DNA of 64,000 nt from Nitrospira_D sp019636945 (GCF_047338595.1 NZ_JBLFBO010000008.1:1-64000); one strand, 5' to 3'. Positions 33,401-41,970 are shown, counted from the first letter of the stretch. Program-made: numbers and translations. Notes: generated from the letters alone by a model not told the origin.

Positions 33401-33858
33401 GGCCGAAATGGCAGAAGACGCTGCTCATTATCACGTATGACGAGCATGGTGGGTTCTATGATCATGTGAATCCGTTGGATTCACGCTACCGGGAGAAGGC
33501 CAAGCCGGTCTCAGGCATCGATCACTATGGGTTGCGGGTGCCGAGCTTTGTGATCTCGCCGTGGGTCGATCAAGGGAAAGCGAGTGACGTGGTGTTCGAT
33601 CATACGTCAATCGCCAAGACGATTGCCCGTCGGTTTATGAGTGCCAACCCTCCGGATCTGGGGGAACGTGTCGCTGCAGCAAATGATCTATCGATGGTGC
33701 TCCGCACCACTCCTCGTCAGGACATCCCGAGCATTCCTGTACCACCTGCACCGGTACCAAGAGCCGCTTTCGAGAGGCGCGTTGCTCCAGCGCTGGGCGG
33801 CGACGATTTCAAGCAAATCATGCGAACGTTGCGCGATCGGTACGCGATTCGGCGGTAG
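30490..33858 (+). CDS. FG-GAP/VCBS-repeat protein fused to a phospholipase C-type phosphoesterase
   Basis: A 1122-residue protein in three parts. Residues 1-385 are seven FG-GAP-like units of about 55 residues (core FVVDLTGDGKADIVGFG), a calcium-binding propeller type. Residues about 390-690 are an unassigned region (KFDLFFNERARPMFQL onward). From about 700 a phosphoesterase domain follows, with NIDHIVVLMMENRSFDHMLG, HPGPTFCNRFY, ITYDEHGGFYDHV and FVISPW, as in bacterial phospholipase C and acid phosphatases. There is no Sec, Tat or lipoprotein signal, unusual for this enzyme class. ATG 30490 has a perfect AAGGAG. The promoter is probably the sigma-54-type site at 30332. Lipid or phosphoester hydrolysis is inferred. 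Confidence 0.88.
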   Translation: MSWTGQEWGPEELRFVADLTGDGRADIVGFGRNGVWVAVNKGGSTFSQPRMVLTSFNSQGWHPEQHLRFVVDLTGDGKADIIGFGDNDVGIALSNGDGSFAQDKSVLTEFIVNKGWRVDQHPRFVVDLTGDGKADIVGFGNDGVWTALGNGDGTFQAPKLVLEGFGGNRGWRVDQHPRFVVDLTGDGKADIVGFGNDGVWTALSNGDGTFQAPKLVLEGFHVNQGWWVDQHPRFVVDLTGDGKADIVGFGNDGVWTALGNGDGTFQTPKLVLEGFHVNQGWRVDQHPRFVVDLTGDGKADIVGFGDNGVWTAVSNGDGTFGEPKFFEGFGVNQGWRVDQHPRFVVDLTGNGKADIIGFGTDGVWAALSNGDGTFQAAQFVRDDVVPPPASRRKVLPWNVLQRKFDLFFNERARPMFQLRLDNPGETFGQTVLTVAQEDATVPIDHPQRYDHEHPRYRQELADADNDFHMLNSDKLTLTLDPGPPMGVRLGIRFEADSPIELRHKILGVPFDVDIKGLNIQIKFEFGSQQGLIDLVGFIGDINQAVDSATVTILHSRPGFIDVHLEAPFRGEVIKQVFGGPNARPVVNQQAIEQAAQIALEKTLISRFIIPNADVDSVLPDGMTAGELEANFRDKIWDALQSSENRDRLNKMVTRWLVGGDFTVVGTASDAQSLTIDYIIPAGQLEPFPEVTQPPMEPGPLANIDHIVVLMMENRSFDHMLGYLSKHGGRSDVDGLRGGETNRYKGQDYRSLLLPDTTFLESPDHSHKGVVNQIAGGTCDGFVASFADLLAEHHPNATVDPGRIMGYHNAANVPVYDALAREFLICHRWFSAHPGPTFCNRFYTLTGRLNRDSFGNFEFDNFTGDDFKPVATRTILDHLTEGGVDWRYYEHRYCFLRLFSQYTTDDHFIVDADDPVKGFFACAQAGTLPAVSFIDPNFIDEPDGQDNDDGAPADITAGQNLIGRIVNAVMRGPKWQKTLLIITYDEHGGFYDHVNPLDSRYREKAKPVSGIDHYGLRVPSFVISPWVDQGKASDVVFDHTSIAKTIARRFMSANPPDLGERVAAANDLSMVLRTTPRQDIPSIPVPPAPVPRAAFERRVAPALGGDDFKQIMRTLRDRYAIRR
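30493..31640 (+). repeat. Intragenic tandem repeat array (seven FG-GAP units)
   Basis: Unit starts are at about 30493, 30667, 30832, 30997, 31162, 31327 and 31489; the central units are exactly 165 bp and differ at few bases. The near identity of units 3-6 suggests recent expansion or gene conversion. Unit number is likely to vary between strains. Confidence 0.85.
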
Positions 33859-34132
33859 TCAATGAGGACGTTAAACGTTGCATTTATGACGGCGTCCAAC
33901 GGATCCACTCCTCAACGAGTTAATGGGGAAGACGAGAAGACAACGTTCTACGTCCGTGTAGGCCGTGCGTGGGTGGGAATCGCTTAGCAAGCCAGAGTTG
34001 ATTAGCCCTGTGGGCAGACTACAGCAAAGTAGTAACAAGGATCCAAGGAGGCCTTAGGAGGCTGTTGAACAAGGCGTTGGGGATGCAGTCGTTCCCGGAG
34101 CCTTCGGGCGCATTTATCTATGGAGTAATGCA

Positions 34133-35656
34133 GTGGAGAAGTATCCCATCGTATATATCCGCGGTTACGCAATGACCCAGGGGGAAGTCGAGTCGACGTT
34201 TAACTCGCCCTTCTACGGCTTTGAGCTGGGATCTACGCAATATAAGTTGGGATCCGATTCTCGCCCCAACATGCATATTTTTGAGAGCCCACTCGTCCGG
34301 CTGATCGAAGAAGAAAGGTATGTGAGTACGTTCAACCGCTATGTCTCCTCGACAAACGAACCGCTGCCGGATTCCGTACCAGCCGGCAAGTGGCGTGAAA
34401 CGCTTTGGATATTCCGTTTCTATGATCCCGAGTCTCACCTTCTAGGTACTAACAAGCGCCCTGAAGTCGAAGACTATGCAGAAAAGCTTGCAGCTTTTCT
34501 GCACAAGATTCGCCTTGCGTGTGGGTCGCCGAAGGAGTTCAAGGTCAACCTTGTGGCGCACAGCATGGGCGGGCTGGTTGCTCGCTGCTATTTGCAAAAT
34601 CAGTCGCTATTCAGCAGGAGGAGCTTGAAATCCACTCCTCCCACACCAGTGAATACCGTATTCACCTACGGAACTCCTCACAAAGGGATTGTGTTCCGAC
34701 ATGGTCTCGGGTGGGCCGAGGATATTCGAGACCTCATCGGATTTCAGGGTTCCGATACCTTCGGGACAGATACCATGCGCCGATTTTTATCGCTCAAAAA
34801 GAATCAGGAGCTGCACAAATTCAGAGCAGCCCGGAAGGACATCAGCGAGGACCGGATCTTTTGTCTTGTGGGAACCAACTACAAAGACTATGTGATCTGG
34901 GTCTCAAAACATGCCGTAGGGCCAGCGAGTGACGGCCTCGTTGCGATTGAAAGCGCCTACATCCAAAACTCTGCTCGTGCGTATGTGCATCGAGCGCACT
35001 CTGGTCCTTTTGGACTCGTGAATAGTGAAGAAGGCTATCAAAACCTCGTCCGCTTCTTGTTTGGCGATATTCGGTTTGAGGTGAGCTTGGCACCCATGAC
35101 AATTGAACGAGACTTGCCCAATCTCAATCAAGGCGAAGCCATTGAGTTTCTGGAAATCAACGTGGATGTTGCGATTCGGGGATTACCGACCTACCTCAAC
35201 ACTCGGCGGGACATCGACAATAGCTCTCTCATTGTTCCTATGCGTCGTGCGCCAAGCGGGAAGTATATTCAGGAGGAGTCCGGAAAGGAAACGCATCTCT
35301 TTACAGGGTTTCTAAGAAAACCCAAGCCCTCGACGAACCATGTCGATGACTATCTGAGGGCCGCTATCCAAGTCAAAGTCGTTCCTCACTATACGCACAA
35401 GGATATGGTTCGCGCCTCGCGATTCGAGGGAGAAGCCATCTTAAACGATCGACTCCATATCGGGGTCCCTATCAACCTTGACTTAAACGGCATTAGGTAT
35501 CGGTGGGGAGAGCAGAGCGATGAGGATGCTGCACCGACCGCGCAAGAGACGCACATCACCAATGGGTCAGGAACATTTCACTTCCCGTTTCCAGAGGATT
35601 CACAGGATTACTTCTGCTGTCACGGCATAATTGTAAGGACTCGCGCATGGGAATAG
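34133..35656 (+). CDS. Alpha/beta-hydrolase (lipase-like)
   Basis: A 507-residue protein with a lipase-type alpha/beta-hydrolase domain in its first 300 residues. PIVYIRGYAM opens the fold, the nucleophile elbow is VAHSMGGLVAR (Ser144), then FTYGTPHKG and SDGLVAIESA; a His near VHRAHSGPFG could complete the triad. The C-terminal 200 residues are beta-rich and unassigned. There is no signal peptide, as in several lipase effectors and in cytosolic esterases. GTG 34133 follows GGAG. Its last 10 bases overlap the next gene, so three genes (34133-38765) form one unit. Substrate unknown; a phospholipid or acyl ester is likely. Confidence 0.8.
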   Translation: MEKYPIVYIRGYAMTQGEVESTFNSPFYGFELGSTQYKLGSDSRPNMHIFESPLVRLIEEERYVSTFNRYVSSTNEPLPDSVPAGKWRETLWIFRFYDPESHLLGTNKRPEVEDYAEKLAAFLHKIRLACGSPKEFKVNLVAHSMGGLVARCYLQNQSLFSRRSLKSTPPTPVNTVFTYGTPHKGIVFRHGLGWAEDIRDLIGFQGSDTFGTDTMRRFLSLKKNQELHKFRAARKDISEDRIFCLVGTNYKDYVIWVSKHAVGPASDGLVAIESAYIQNSARAYVHRAHSGPFGLVNSEEGYQNLVRFLFGDIRFEVSLAPMTIERDLPNLNQGEAIEFLEINVDVAIRGLPTYLNTRRDIDNSSLIVPMRRAPSGKYIQEESGKETHLFTGFLRKPKPSTNHVDDYLRAAIQVKVVPHYTHKDMVRASRFEGEAILNDRLHIGVPINLDLNGIRYRWGEQSDEDAAPTAQETHITNGSGTFHFPFPEDSQDYFCCHGIIVRTRAWE

Positions 35657-37173
35657 CGCAGACACAACCCGATCAGAAACCCCTGCTTGAGCGAGTCGGG
35701 GTTGGTCCGCTTTTGACGCTCTCCAGCTTGGTAACTGCGATTTCTGCGGTCTTCGTCGCAACCTACCATTTTGACGCAGGTGACTTGCTGAAGCAGCTAT
35801 CAGAAAGTCGCACTGCATATGAGGACGACCTGACCGAGATGCAGAACAACATAGAGGCACGGATTCCAGAGCGTGTGAGAAGCCCTCTCCCTATCTTTCC
35901 AAAGAACGAGATATCACTGCTGTTCAGGCCCTCCAATGGGGGCAAGAAGGAGATGGACCAAGAACTGGAGTGGGTGGATCGGGATAGGAAGCACCGCCAC
36001 AAATATCTAGTTCAAGTTGTCTGCATTGCAGAGATTCAAGAGGTAGATCGTTCTAAACGGACAACAGAAAATTTTAGGGAGCAATCGCGGTGTAGTCCAC
36101 ATAAGCTAGACGCGGACACTCCGGACAAGAGGAAACTGGATAGTAAGACGTTTTACTTGACACAGCCCGGAGTGGATAGTGTCAAAGTGCCGATTGAACA
36201 TTCAGGGACATATGCGTGGCGCGTTGCCCGGGCGGATACTGATAGCAAGGGGAACATAACGATATTTGAAGAATGGAGCCCATATTTCATCTTTACAGTG
36301 TTTGAGTCAATTCTGAGCCGTGTCAAAGTTATGAATGAAGTCCTAGTAGGGGTGGTGGAGGGAAGTGTTTTGGAACTGGCGATAGACGGGGGTAGAGTAG
36401 ATAATAATCTGGCCAAGACTGAAGAGAGCCTTGTTAATTCAATCCAGGATAACTATTTCAAGGAGTTCTTGACGCACAAAGAGGAACAGAAAAATCAACA
36501 GAAACGCTATCTCCAATATCCTACATATGAAACCCTTATCGAGGGAGTAGCCAGGGGAGAGGTTGACTATGCCATTGGGCAAATAACTCGCACCAAGTAT
36601 CGAGAACAGCGCGGGGTATTCTTCACGAGAGGGTACACCGATGCGTTGTCTATCTTTATTTCTAAATCGGGTAGGACGGGGCCTCCGGGGGATGGAGATA
36701 CCGTAGGGGTCATATCAGGTAGCGTCAATGAACGGGCGCTTAGATACCTAGCGAAGTCAAAACGGTTTAAGATAGTAAGCGAATTGCTGTTGCAGGATCT
36801 TGTGAAGGATCTCCAAAAGGGCAATGTGAACTTCATTTTCACCGCAGACGAACGGGCCAAAGACCTAATAGCCCCCGAGACAAATGAGCAAAAGCAATAT
36901 ATGCCCGGAGGCACTCTATACAGCGATTTAAGGGATTTCTATGCTAGCGAATTAGGCTATTCGCCTATGTATGCTGTCGCTACAGTGAACTCCTTAATGT
37001 GCACGGAGCTGGACAAACATGTTAAGGGAGAGGGGCTTCCTTATAATGATGTCCAGCAGGAAATTAAAACGATCTACAGGGAAGAAAGGGAAGATCTTTT
37101 CGATTTTTCACTTTATCTTAGACTCGTCAAGAAATTCTTCCCAAGCACTGAACTACCATGCGTCAATTCCTAA
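35647..37173 (+). CDS. Membrane-anchored binding-protein-like protein 1
   Basis: A 508-residue protein with one transmembrane helix near the N-terminus (LLTLSSLVTAISAVFVATY), a short coiled coil, a beta domain ending in TYAWRVARAD...WSPYFIFTVF, and a C-terminal region like type-3 solute-binding proteins: LIEGVARGEVDYAIGQITRTKYREQRGVFF, then DTVGVISGSVNERALRYL. The topology places the binding fold in the periplasm. It shares layout and the GE-D-x-A-x-G...YRE motif with the next gene, so the two are paralogues. Both are lower in GC than neighbouring genes, suggesting acquisition. Function unknown: a sensor, or a partner or immunity protein for the hydrolase. Confidence 0.7.
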   Translation: MGIAQTQPDQKPLLERVGVGPLLTLSSLVTAISAVFVATYHFDAGDLLKQLSESRTAYEDDLTEMQNNIEARIPERVRSPLPIFPKNEISLLFRPSNGGKKEMDQELEWVDRDRKHRHKYLVQVVCIAEIQEVDRSKRTTENFREQSRCSPHKLDADTPDKRKLDSKTFYLTQPGVDSVKVPIEHSGTYAWRVARADTDSKGNITIFEEWSPYFIFTVFESILSRVKVMNEVLVGVVEGSVLELAIDGGRVDNNLAKTEESLVNSIQDNYFKEFLTHKEEQKNQQKRYLQYPTYETLIEGVARGEVDYAIGQITRTKYREQRGVFFTRGYTDALSIFISKSGRTGPPGDGDTVGVISGSVNERALRYLAKSKRFKIVSELLLQDLVKDLQKGNVNFIFTADERAKDLIAPETNEQKQYMPGGTLYSDLRDFYASELGYSPMYAVATVNSLMCTELDKHVKGEGLPYNDVQQEIKTIYREEREDLFDFSLYLRLVKKFFPSTELPCVNS

Positions 37174-38765
37174 ATGGGGTTAATCGAAAGTTGAAGTCTG
37201 GCTGCATTTACCTTCTTGACTTGGTGTTATCTTATGACCCGCGACCTGACATGAGAGCTATTAAAGATTTTACAGTGTGGCTGCGCAAAAACCACGAGTT
37301 CATCGCAGTGCTAAGCCTACTTTTTATTGTTTCTGTAGGTGGATTGCTTCTTGGGAAGACGAGATACGAGAAAGTTGAGACTCTTAGGGAGCGACTAAGT
37401 ACTCAGAGTGGACACTATGAGGCCAAGCTTGAACAAAAGAGACAACGTCTTGCCGCTGTACTTTCGCACTTGGAAGCCAATCCCCAGGTGAGGGCGCCTG
37501 GCAATCATCAGTCATTAATCGGACCGTATGCCAAAATGGAATGGAAGTATGGCACAACAGAAAATGGTCAGAACCTGTCCTCTCAAAAGGATTCAATCCT
37601 GAACATACAGAAAGCTAACATTATTTTAGACGGCAAAAGACACGCCGTTGCGGGGGAGGCGGCAATAGAATGGCAGAGTAACACCAGTGGCGATGGTGTT
37701 CACCAATACTCCTCCAAGCATTCGATCATTGAGATAAAAAATGCTGCAGATCCCCTAAGTAAAGATAAAACCATAGTGGCTCGGGTTACAGGGGAGGCCG
37801 CATGGTACCCGATATCACTTTCGGACACGTTGGGTGATGGAGGTACGTTTCTCTGGCGAGTAATAGAAGGTGAGAGTGATGCATCTGGTCTCCTGCGTGC
37901 CGAAGGTAGTTGGGGGCCATATTCCATGTTTACAATCTATCCAAGTGCGTATCAGCGCATCTGGGCAACTAGGAAAATTAGAATTGGTGCTTACAACGTT
38001 AATCAAGAGAAGTTCGAAAGCAAAGACTCAGCGCCCAACGAATCTTGTGCAAAGCCTTCTGATGGTTTGTCGGATGAGGACCGCAAGGTGCTTTGCGGCG
38101 TTATTGAGGCCATGCGTAGCAACGGGATGCCCAATCTCAAGACAGTTGTGACACGCTATTCGGACATTGATCACAGGTTATTGCGCGATCTGAAGGCTGG
38201 CGAGCTTGATATCGCGTTTGGGAATATTTCAAAAGCAGACTATCGGGAAAAGATGGGAATCCAATTCTTGGAGTACGCTAAAGCAAAGCCAGTGCTTCTC
38301 ACACATGCCAAGGGTGAGAGGGTCAATAAGAAGGTAGAGCCAAAGGACAAAATCTGTGCCGTCCAAGGTACGGTATATGAGCACGTATTGAGGGAGCTGA
38401 GAGAGGAAAGGGTGGGGGAATATGATCTTCAATCGTGCCAAAATAACTATGATGCAATGGACAAGCTTGTTAAAAATGAAATTCAATGGGTTGTGATGAG
38501 TAACAAAGCGTGGGAAACGATCATTAATCCTGATATCCGCAATGCGTTATATCCGGCCGAGAAGCATGAATTGCTGGAACGTGTGCGAAAGCAGATGGGC
38601 ACAATCAAACATGAAATACGGGGTGATGCGTTTGCGATGACCGATACGACACTCCACGATGCTATCTGCCTAGCACTCCGGAAAATGGAAAAGAATCGAG
38701 ATTGTCAGACCCTTGGATCTCGAAGCTCTCAAAAAGAGGTGGTGTCATCCAGAGTCGACTCTTGA
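37158..38765 (+). CDS. Membrane-anchored binding-protein-like protein 2
   Basis: A 535-residue paralogue of the preceding protein. One transmembrane helix (FIAVLSLLFIVSVGGLLLG, about residues 50-68) is followed by a heptad-rich stretch, a beta region ending GGTFLWRVIEGES..WGPYSMFTIYP, and a binding-protein-like domain with LKAGELDIAFGNISKADYREKMGIQF and DKICAVQGTVYEHVLREL. Start ATG 37158 overlaps the previous gene by 16 bases. Cys residues occur in the periplasmic part (..CAKPSD.., ..VLCGV.., ..LQSCQNN..). GC is low as in its partner. No signalling output domain is attached, so any sensing would pass through another protein. Confidence 0.7.
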   Translation: MRQFLNGVNRKLKSGCIYLLDLVLSYDPRPDMRAIKDFTVWLRKNHEFIAVLSLLFIVSVGGLLLGKTRYEKVETLRERLSTQSGHYEAKLEQKRQRLAAVLSHLEANPQVRAPGNHQSLIGPYAKMEWKYGTTENGQNLSSQKDSILNIQKANIILDGKRHAVAGEAAIEWQSNTSGDGVHQYSSKHSIIEIKNAADPLSKDKTIVARVTGEAAWYPISLSDTLGDGGTFLWRVIEGESDASGLLRAEGSWGPYSMFTIYPSAYQRIWATRKIRIGAYNVNQEKFESKDSAPNESCAKPSDGLSDEDRKVLCGVIEAMRSNGMPNLKTVVTRYSDIDHRLLRDLKAGELDIAFGNISKADYREKMGIQFLEYAKAKPVLLTHAKGERVNKKVEPKDKICAVQGTVYEHVLRELREERVGEYDLQSCQNNYDAMDKLVKNEIQWVVMSNKAWETIINPDIRNALYPAEKHELLERVRKQMGTIKHEIRGDAFAMTDTTLHDAICLALRKMEKNRDCQTLGSRSSQKEVVSSRVDS

Positions 38766-38817
38766 TTCATGCATGTCTCTCTCACAGGAAACATCAACAT
38801 CAGTGACCAAACCATAG

Positions 38818-40074
38818 TTATGGAATAGATTCTTGCTTCTGCTTCCCATCTAAGAGGCAACTGACGTTCATGTCACCCATGACGTTGATCGCGGTGCGGC
38901 AGCGATCAAGGAACCAATCCACGGTGAGCAGGACTGGGATGTACTCCACAGGCAACCCAACCGCACTAAAGACCATGGTCATGGTGACAAGACCCGCTTC
39001 GGGAATGCCGGCGGCACCGACTGACGCAATCATACTCGTCAGCACCACCATCATTTGCTGTTGAAGACTCAGATCCATCCCGATCATTTGGGCAATGAAC
39101 AAGGCGGCCATGGCTTCATACAGCGCCGTGCCATCGTTGTTGAAATTTGCTCCAACCAGCGCCCCCATGCCGGCTGACTGTTCACGCAATCCCACACGAT
39201 CTCTTAAGGCTGCGTAGGTCACGGGCATTGTTGCCGTTGAACTGGCCGTCGAAAAGGCCATCACCAGTGCATCACGCCCTCCTCGCAAGAGTTGCACTGG
39301 AGACACCCAAGACCCAAAGCGAATACGGATGAGGTAATAGGCAGCCTGGATCACTAACGCTAACAGCACGCAGAGGACAAAGATCCCCAGAGCTTTGAAC
39401 TGTGCAACCCCCTGCGAACCGATAATGCTGGCGACGATGCCGAAGACAGCGAGCGGGACGACCGCGATGATCCAGTGCAGAATCTTGATCAGCGCGTCCA
39501 GGAATACCTCGACGAGGTGCCCCACCGTCATGATAGGTCGCTCCCGCTCCTTGCGGAGCGCCATACCAAACGCCACAGCGATAAAGATGACGCCGATCAC
39601 CTTCCCATCGTCACCGAGCGGCCCGAGCAGACTCTTGGGCACATTCTCAAGAAAGATGGCGAGTGGATTGGCGGCCTTCGTCGCTTCCTCATGCGGAGAT
39701 GGCGGGGTGAGCCCCGCGCCACGCCCTGGCTCAAACACGTTGGCGACGGTGAGTCCAACCGTGATCGCCACCAGTGTATTGAGTAACAGCAGCCTGGGGA
39801 GCCGTGCGGCGAGTGGACCACCAAGGTGTGTCGTCATGAATGTGTGGATAATGGCAGCGAGGATCAACGGCGGTGCAAGCGCCCCAAGCAGTCGCAACAC
39901 CAGCTTCCCTGGAACTGAAAGAACAGCCGCCTCGGGTCCCAGCACTATCCCAACCACGACGCCAAGGACCAAGGCCATCACGATCCGCAGATAGAGTGGA
40001 ATACTCTGCCACTGTGCAATTAGAGCGGTATTTGGCGTAACAGTCGTGGGCTTCTCTGAAGTGTTATCAGTCAT
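38818..40074 (-). CDS. Dicarboxylate/amino acid:cation symporter
   Basis: A 418-residue inner-membrane carrier of the DAACS family (GltP/DctA), which brings in glutamate, aspartate or C4-dicarboxylates with H+ or Na+. Hydrophobic helices run throughout. The family's hairpin and binding signatures are seen as AFSTASSTATMPVTYAAL (Ser-rich HP1), ANFNNDGTALYEAM (NxDGT motif in TM7) and SMIASVGAAGIPEAGLV (HP2). ATG 40074 is preferred; an in-frame GTG at 40107 would add 11 residues. The substrate cannot be fixed. It is convergent with the hydrolase unit and stands alone. Confidence 0.88.
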   Translation of the reverse strand: MTDNTSEKPTTVTPNTALIAQWQSIPLYLRIVMALVLGVVVGIVLGPEAAVLSVPGKLVLRLLGALAPPLILAAIIHTFMTTHLGGPLAARLPRLLLLNTLVAITVGLTVANVFEPGRGAGLTPPSPHEEATKAANPLAIFLENVPKSLLGPLGDDGKVIGVIFIAVAFGMALRKERERPIMTVGHLVEVFLDALIKILHWIIAVVPLAVFGIVASIIGSQGVAQFKALGIFVLCVLLALVIQAAYYLIRIRFGSWVSPVQLLRGGRDALVMAFSTASSTATMPVTYAALRDRVGLREQSAGMGALVGANFNNDGTALYEAMAALFIAQMIGMDLSLQQQMMVVLTSMIASVGAAGIPEAGLVTMTMVFSAVGLPVEYIPVLLTVDWFLDRCRTAINVMGDMNVSCLLDGKQKQESIP

Positions 40075-40216
40075 AAGCGGCCACCCAGATGTGCTTGCCG
40101 TCTTCACCGAGCCAGAAACAACCTGATGGACTAGCGGAGATAGTGATAGGACGGCTTTGGACCTTGGACGAATTCAGTGGTCGGATCCTGTATGGTGAAA
40201 GCTGATATTTTATCCT

Positions 40217-40262
40217 CGATGCCTCTGTTCGCAAAGCGGATTGGTTCGTTTGCCTGTGTCGC
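40217..40262 (+). repeat. Dispersed 46-bp repeat, copy C
   Basis: CGATGCCTCTGTTCGCAAAG then CGGATTGGTTCGTTTGCC, gap-free match to copies A and B. Unlike those, it has no plus-strand gene directly downstream. Confidence 0.55.
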
Positions 40263-40437
40263 AGGAATGGTTACGTATGTGGCAGGCACGGGCGATTCTT
40301 CGCCGCTTGCCAGTCAGGCCACAGGGATTGGGCAGTCATCGTGACCTTGTGCGTCTCTATCTCCCGCAATGATGTAGAGGGTCGGATAGTCTTGTATTCA
40401 ATCTGATGAGGGTCTGTCAAACCTATGGCAATGCCAT

Positions 40438-40474
40438 GGGCCGTTCTCCTTTCGGAGAACGGCCCGTTCTCTTT
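40438..40474. terminator. Terminator-like hairpin, near-copy of the one at 23504
   Basis: GGGCCGTTCTCC, loop TTTC, GGAGAACGGCCC: a perfect 12-bp stem followed by GTTCTCTTT. The following TGTGGCCCAC is also shared with the copy at 23504, so a longer block than the stem alone has been duplicated. It lies past the end of the minus-strand gene at 40510 and may end that transcript. Confidence 0.65.
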
Positions 40475-40509
40475 GTGGCCCACTACCCCCTTGGGTTGCG
40501 CAATCCTAC

Positions 40510-41916
40510 TCATGGTTGTGAGGGAGCAATATGCACAATGATCTCTGATAGGGAGGGGTCTTGGTTGACGACATAGTGGATTGGTGGGAGGCCGTTGGAA
40601 ATTTCGTCGGTTAGCACTGATTCTCGTAATTGAGGTCGAGGGGAATCATTGAGGAGCGTTTTATCGAAGGTTGCCGAAGGGACTATGTCTGTACGAGAGA
40701 AGCGAATGACGAGCATGTCGGGTGTCGGTGGGACCGAAATGGTCAGGGGGGTGTGGGCCGTGAGCTTGGATCGGGGTCGGTCCGTCTCTGCGATGGGGAA
40801 AAGGAGTTGGGGATTTGAGGAGCCATCCTGGTTCCATACTTGTAGGAAGCCGTCTTGATTGGACTCAACCGTAAGTTCCACTGGCGCTTTGGGTGTGGCT
40901 GTATCCGTGGCACCATCCTGGGGGTGTTGGGCCTGTTCTCTGGGGGTGAGACTATAACGAATACCCAGTGGTTGAAGTGGGGAGCCGCGATTGCTCTTGG
41001 CCATCGCCAATGATTGGGGGGTGAGTTCTGACTGACCCAGCGACTGAGTCGATTCGCTCGCAGCCTTCTCGCGTCGTCGAGTATCCCCTGCCACCGACTT
41101 ATCTTGCCCCTGTGGTCCTGTCCCATAGAAAAGAGAACGAGCACTTAGAGAAGCACGTTCTTGGGAGGGCGTTGGGCTATCGGCTCTAGACTGGCTGTGC
41201 GAAGCTGTAGCAGCTGAGTAGGATGGCAGTGAGGGGGGAGCGGTCAATTGCGGAGCGGATTTGTCAGTTGATGTGGGCAATGTTTCAGGCAATGGCTCGA
41301 CTTGCTTTTTTATCGTATCAATCTCTTCATGCAGTACTGGAGCATCACGTTCTAAACGATGAGTGCGTTGCTCATCTGGTGTTGTGTGCGGGCGAGGAGC
41401 TTGAGAGGATGTCTTACCCGTGGACGCCTCTTTTCTCGGTGGAAGAGACGAGCGGGACTTCTGTTCTGACGTCGTTGAGGGGGCGGTCGTCAGGGGAGTG
41501 GCAGGTTGGGTTGGGGCGGGAACGGGTGATGAAGGGAGAGGAGGTCGTGCCTCTTCCTTGGCGATGGATTGGGCTTCTTGACGAAGACTCTCTTGGTAGA
41601 TGCGTGTTCCGAGCACGACGGCAAGGACTGCACCGGCGAGTCCACCGACCCAGGCGAGTCCAGCTGGATGACGGAACCAATCGAACCAGGATGCGGCGCC
41701 GATGGCGCTTTCTGCCTGAGTCGTGTGCAAGGCCTGCAAGAGTCTGCGGCGCACAATGGGATCAGCGAGGAGTTCCTTCAGTGCCTGCTCATCAGCGAGT
41801 GCGTTGAATAGGTCCTGATTTCCTAGGGCTGCTCTGTAGAGCTGTTGCTTCTCCTCAGCTGTCAGCATATCAGCCGCAAATCCACCGAGAAGTTTTTCGA
41901 GATCGTGGTCAGGCAT
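40510..41916 (-). CDS. Anti-sigma-factor-like membrane protein with DUF4384-like domain
   Basis: A 468-residue protein. The N-terminal 85 residues are helical (LEKLLGGFAADMLTAEEKQQLY, LLADPIVRRRLLQALH), as in zinc-less anti-sigma domains. One transmembrane helix follows (GLAWVGGLAGAVLAVVLGT), then about 230 residues of Ser/Pro/Thr-rich linker and a C-terminal beta domain, PVELTVESNQDGFLQVWNQDG, of DUF4384 type. The gene directly follows an ECF sigma gene, which strongly supports an anti-sigma role with the periplasmic part as sensor. The low-complexity linker reads oppositely to several spurious open frames. The signal sensed is unknown. Confidence 0.7.
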   Translation of the reverse strand: MPDHDLEKLLGGFAADMLTAEEKQQLYRAALGNQDLFNALADEQALKELLADPIVRRRLLQALHTTQAESAIGAASWFDWFRHPAGLAWVGGLAGAVLAVVLGTRIYQESLRQEAQSIAKEEARPPLPSSPVPAPTQPATPLTTAPSTTSEQKSRSSLPPRKEASTGKTSSQAPRPHTTPDEQRTHRLERDAPVLHEEIDTIKKQVEPLPETLPTSTDKSAPQLTAPPSLPSYSAATASHSQSRADSPTPSQERASLSARSLFYGTGPQGQDKSVAGDTRRREKAASESTQSLGQSELTPQSLAMAKSNRGSPLQPLGIRYSLTPREQAQHPQDGATDTATPKAPVELTVESNQDGFLQVWNQDGSSNPQLLFPIAETDRPRSKLTAHTPLTISVPPTPDMLVIRFSRTDIVPSATFDKTLLNDSPRPQLRESVLTDEISNGLPPIHYVVNQDPSLSEIIVHIAPSQP

Positions 41917-41970
41917 GGTAACGACGTGTAAAAGGTGAAACGTAAAAAGTAAAACGCACGTGTGAGACGG

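Larger units (their letters stand above)
40108..40509. other. Intergenic region holding repeat C and a terminator-like hairpin
   Basis: About 400 bases with no gene supported. It contains copy C of the 46-bp repeat (40217-40262) and the hairpin at 40438-40465. Sequence between them is unremarkable. Confidence 0.5.
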
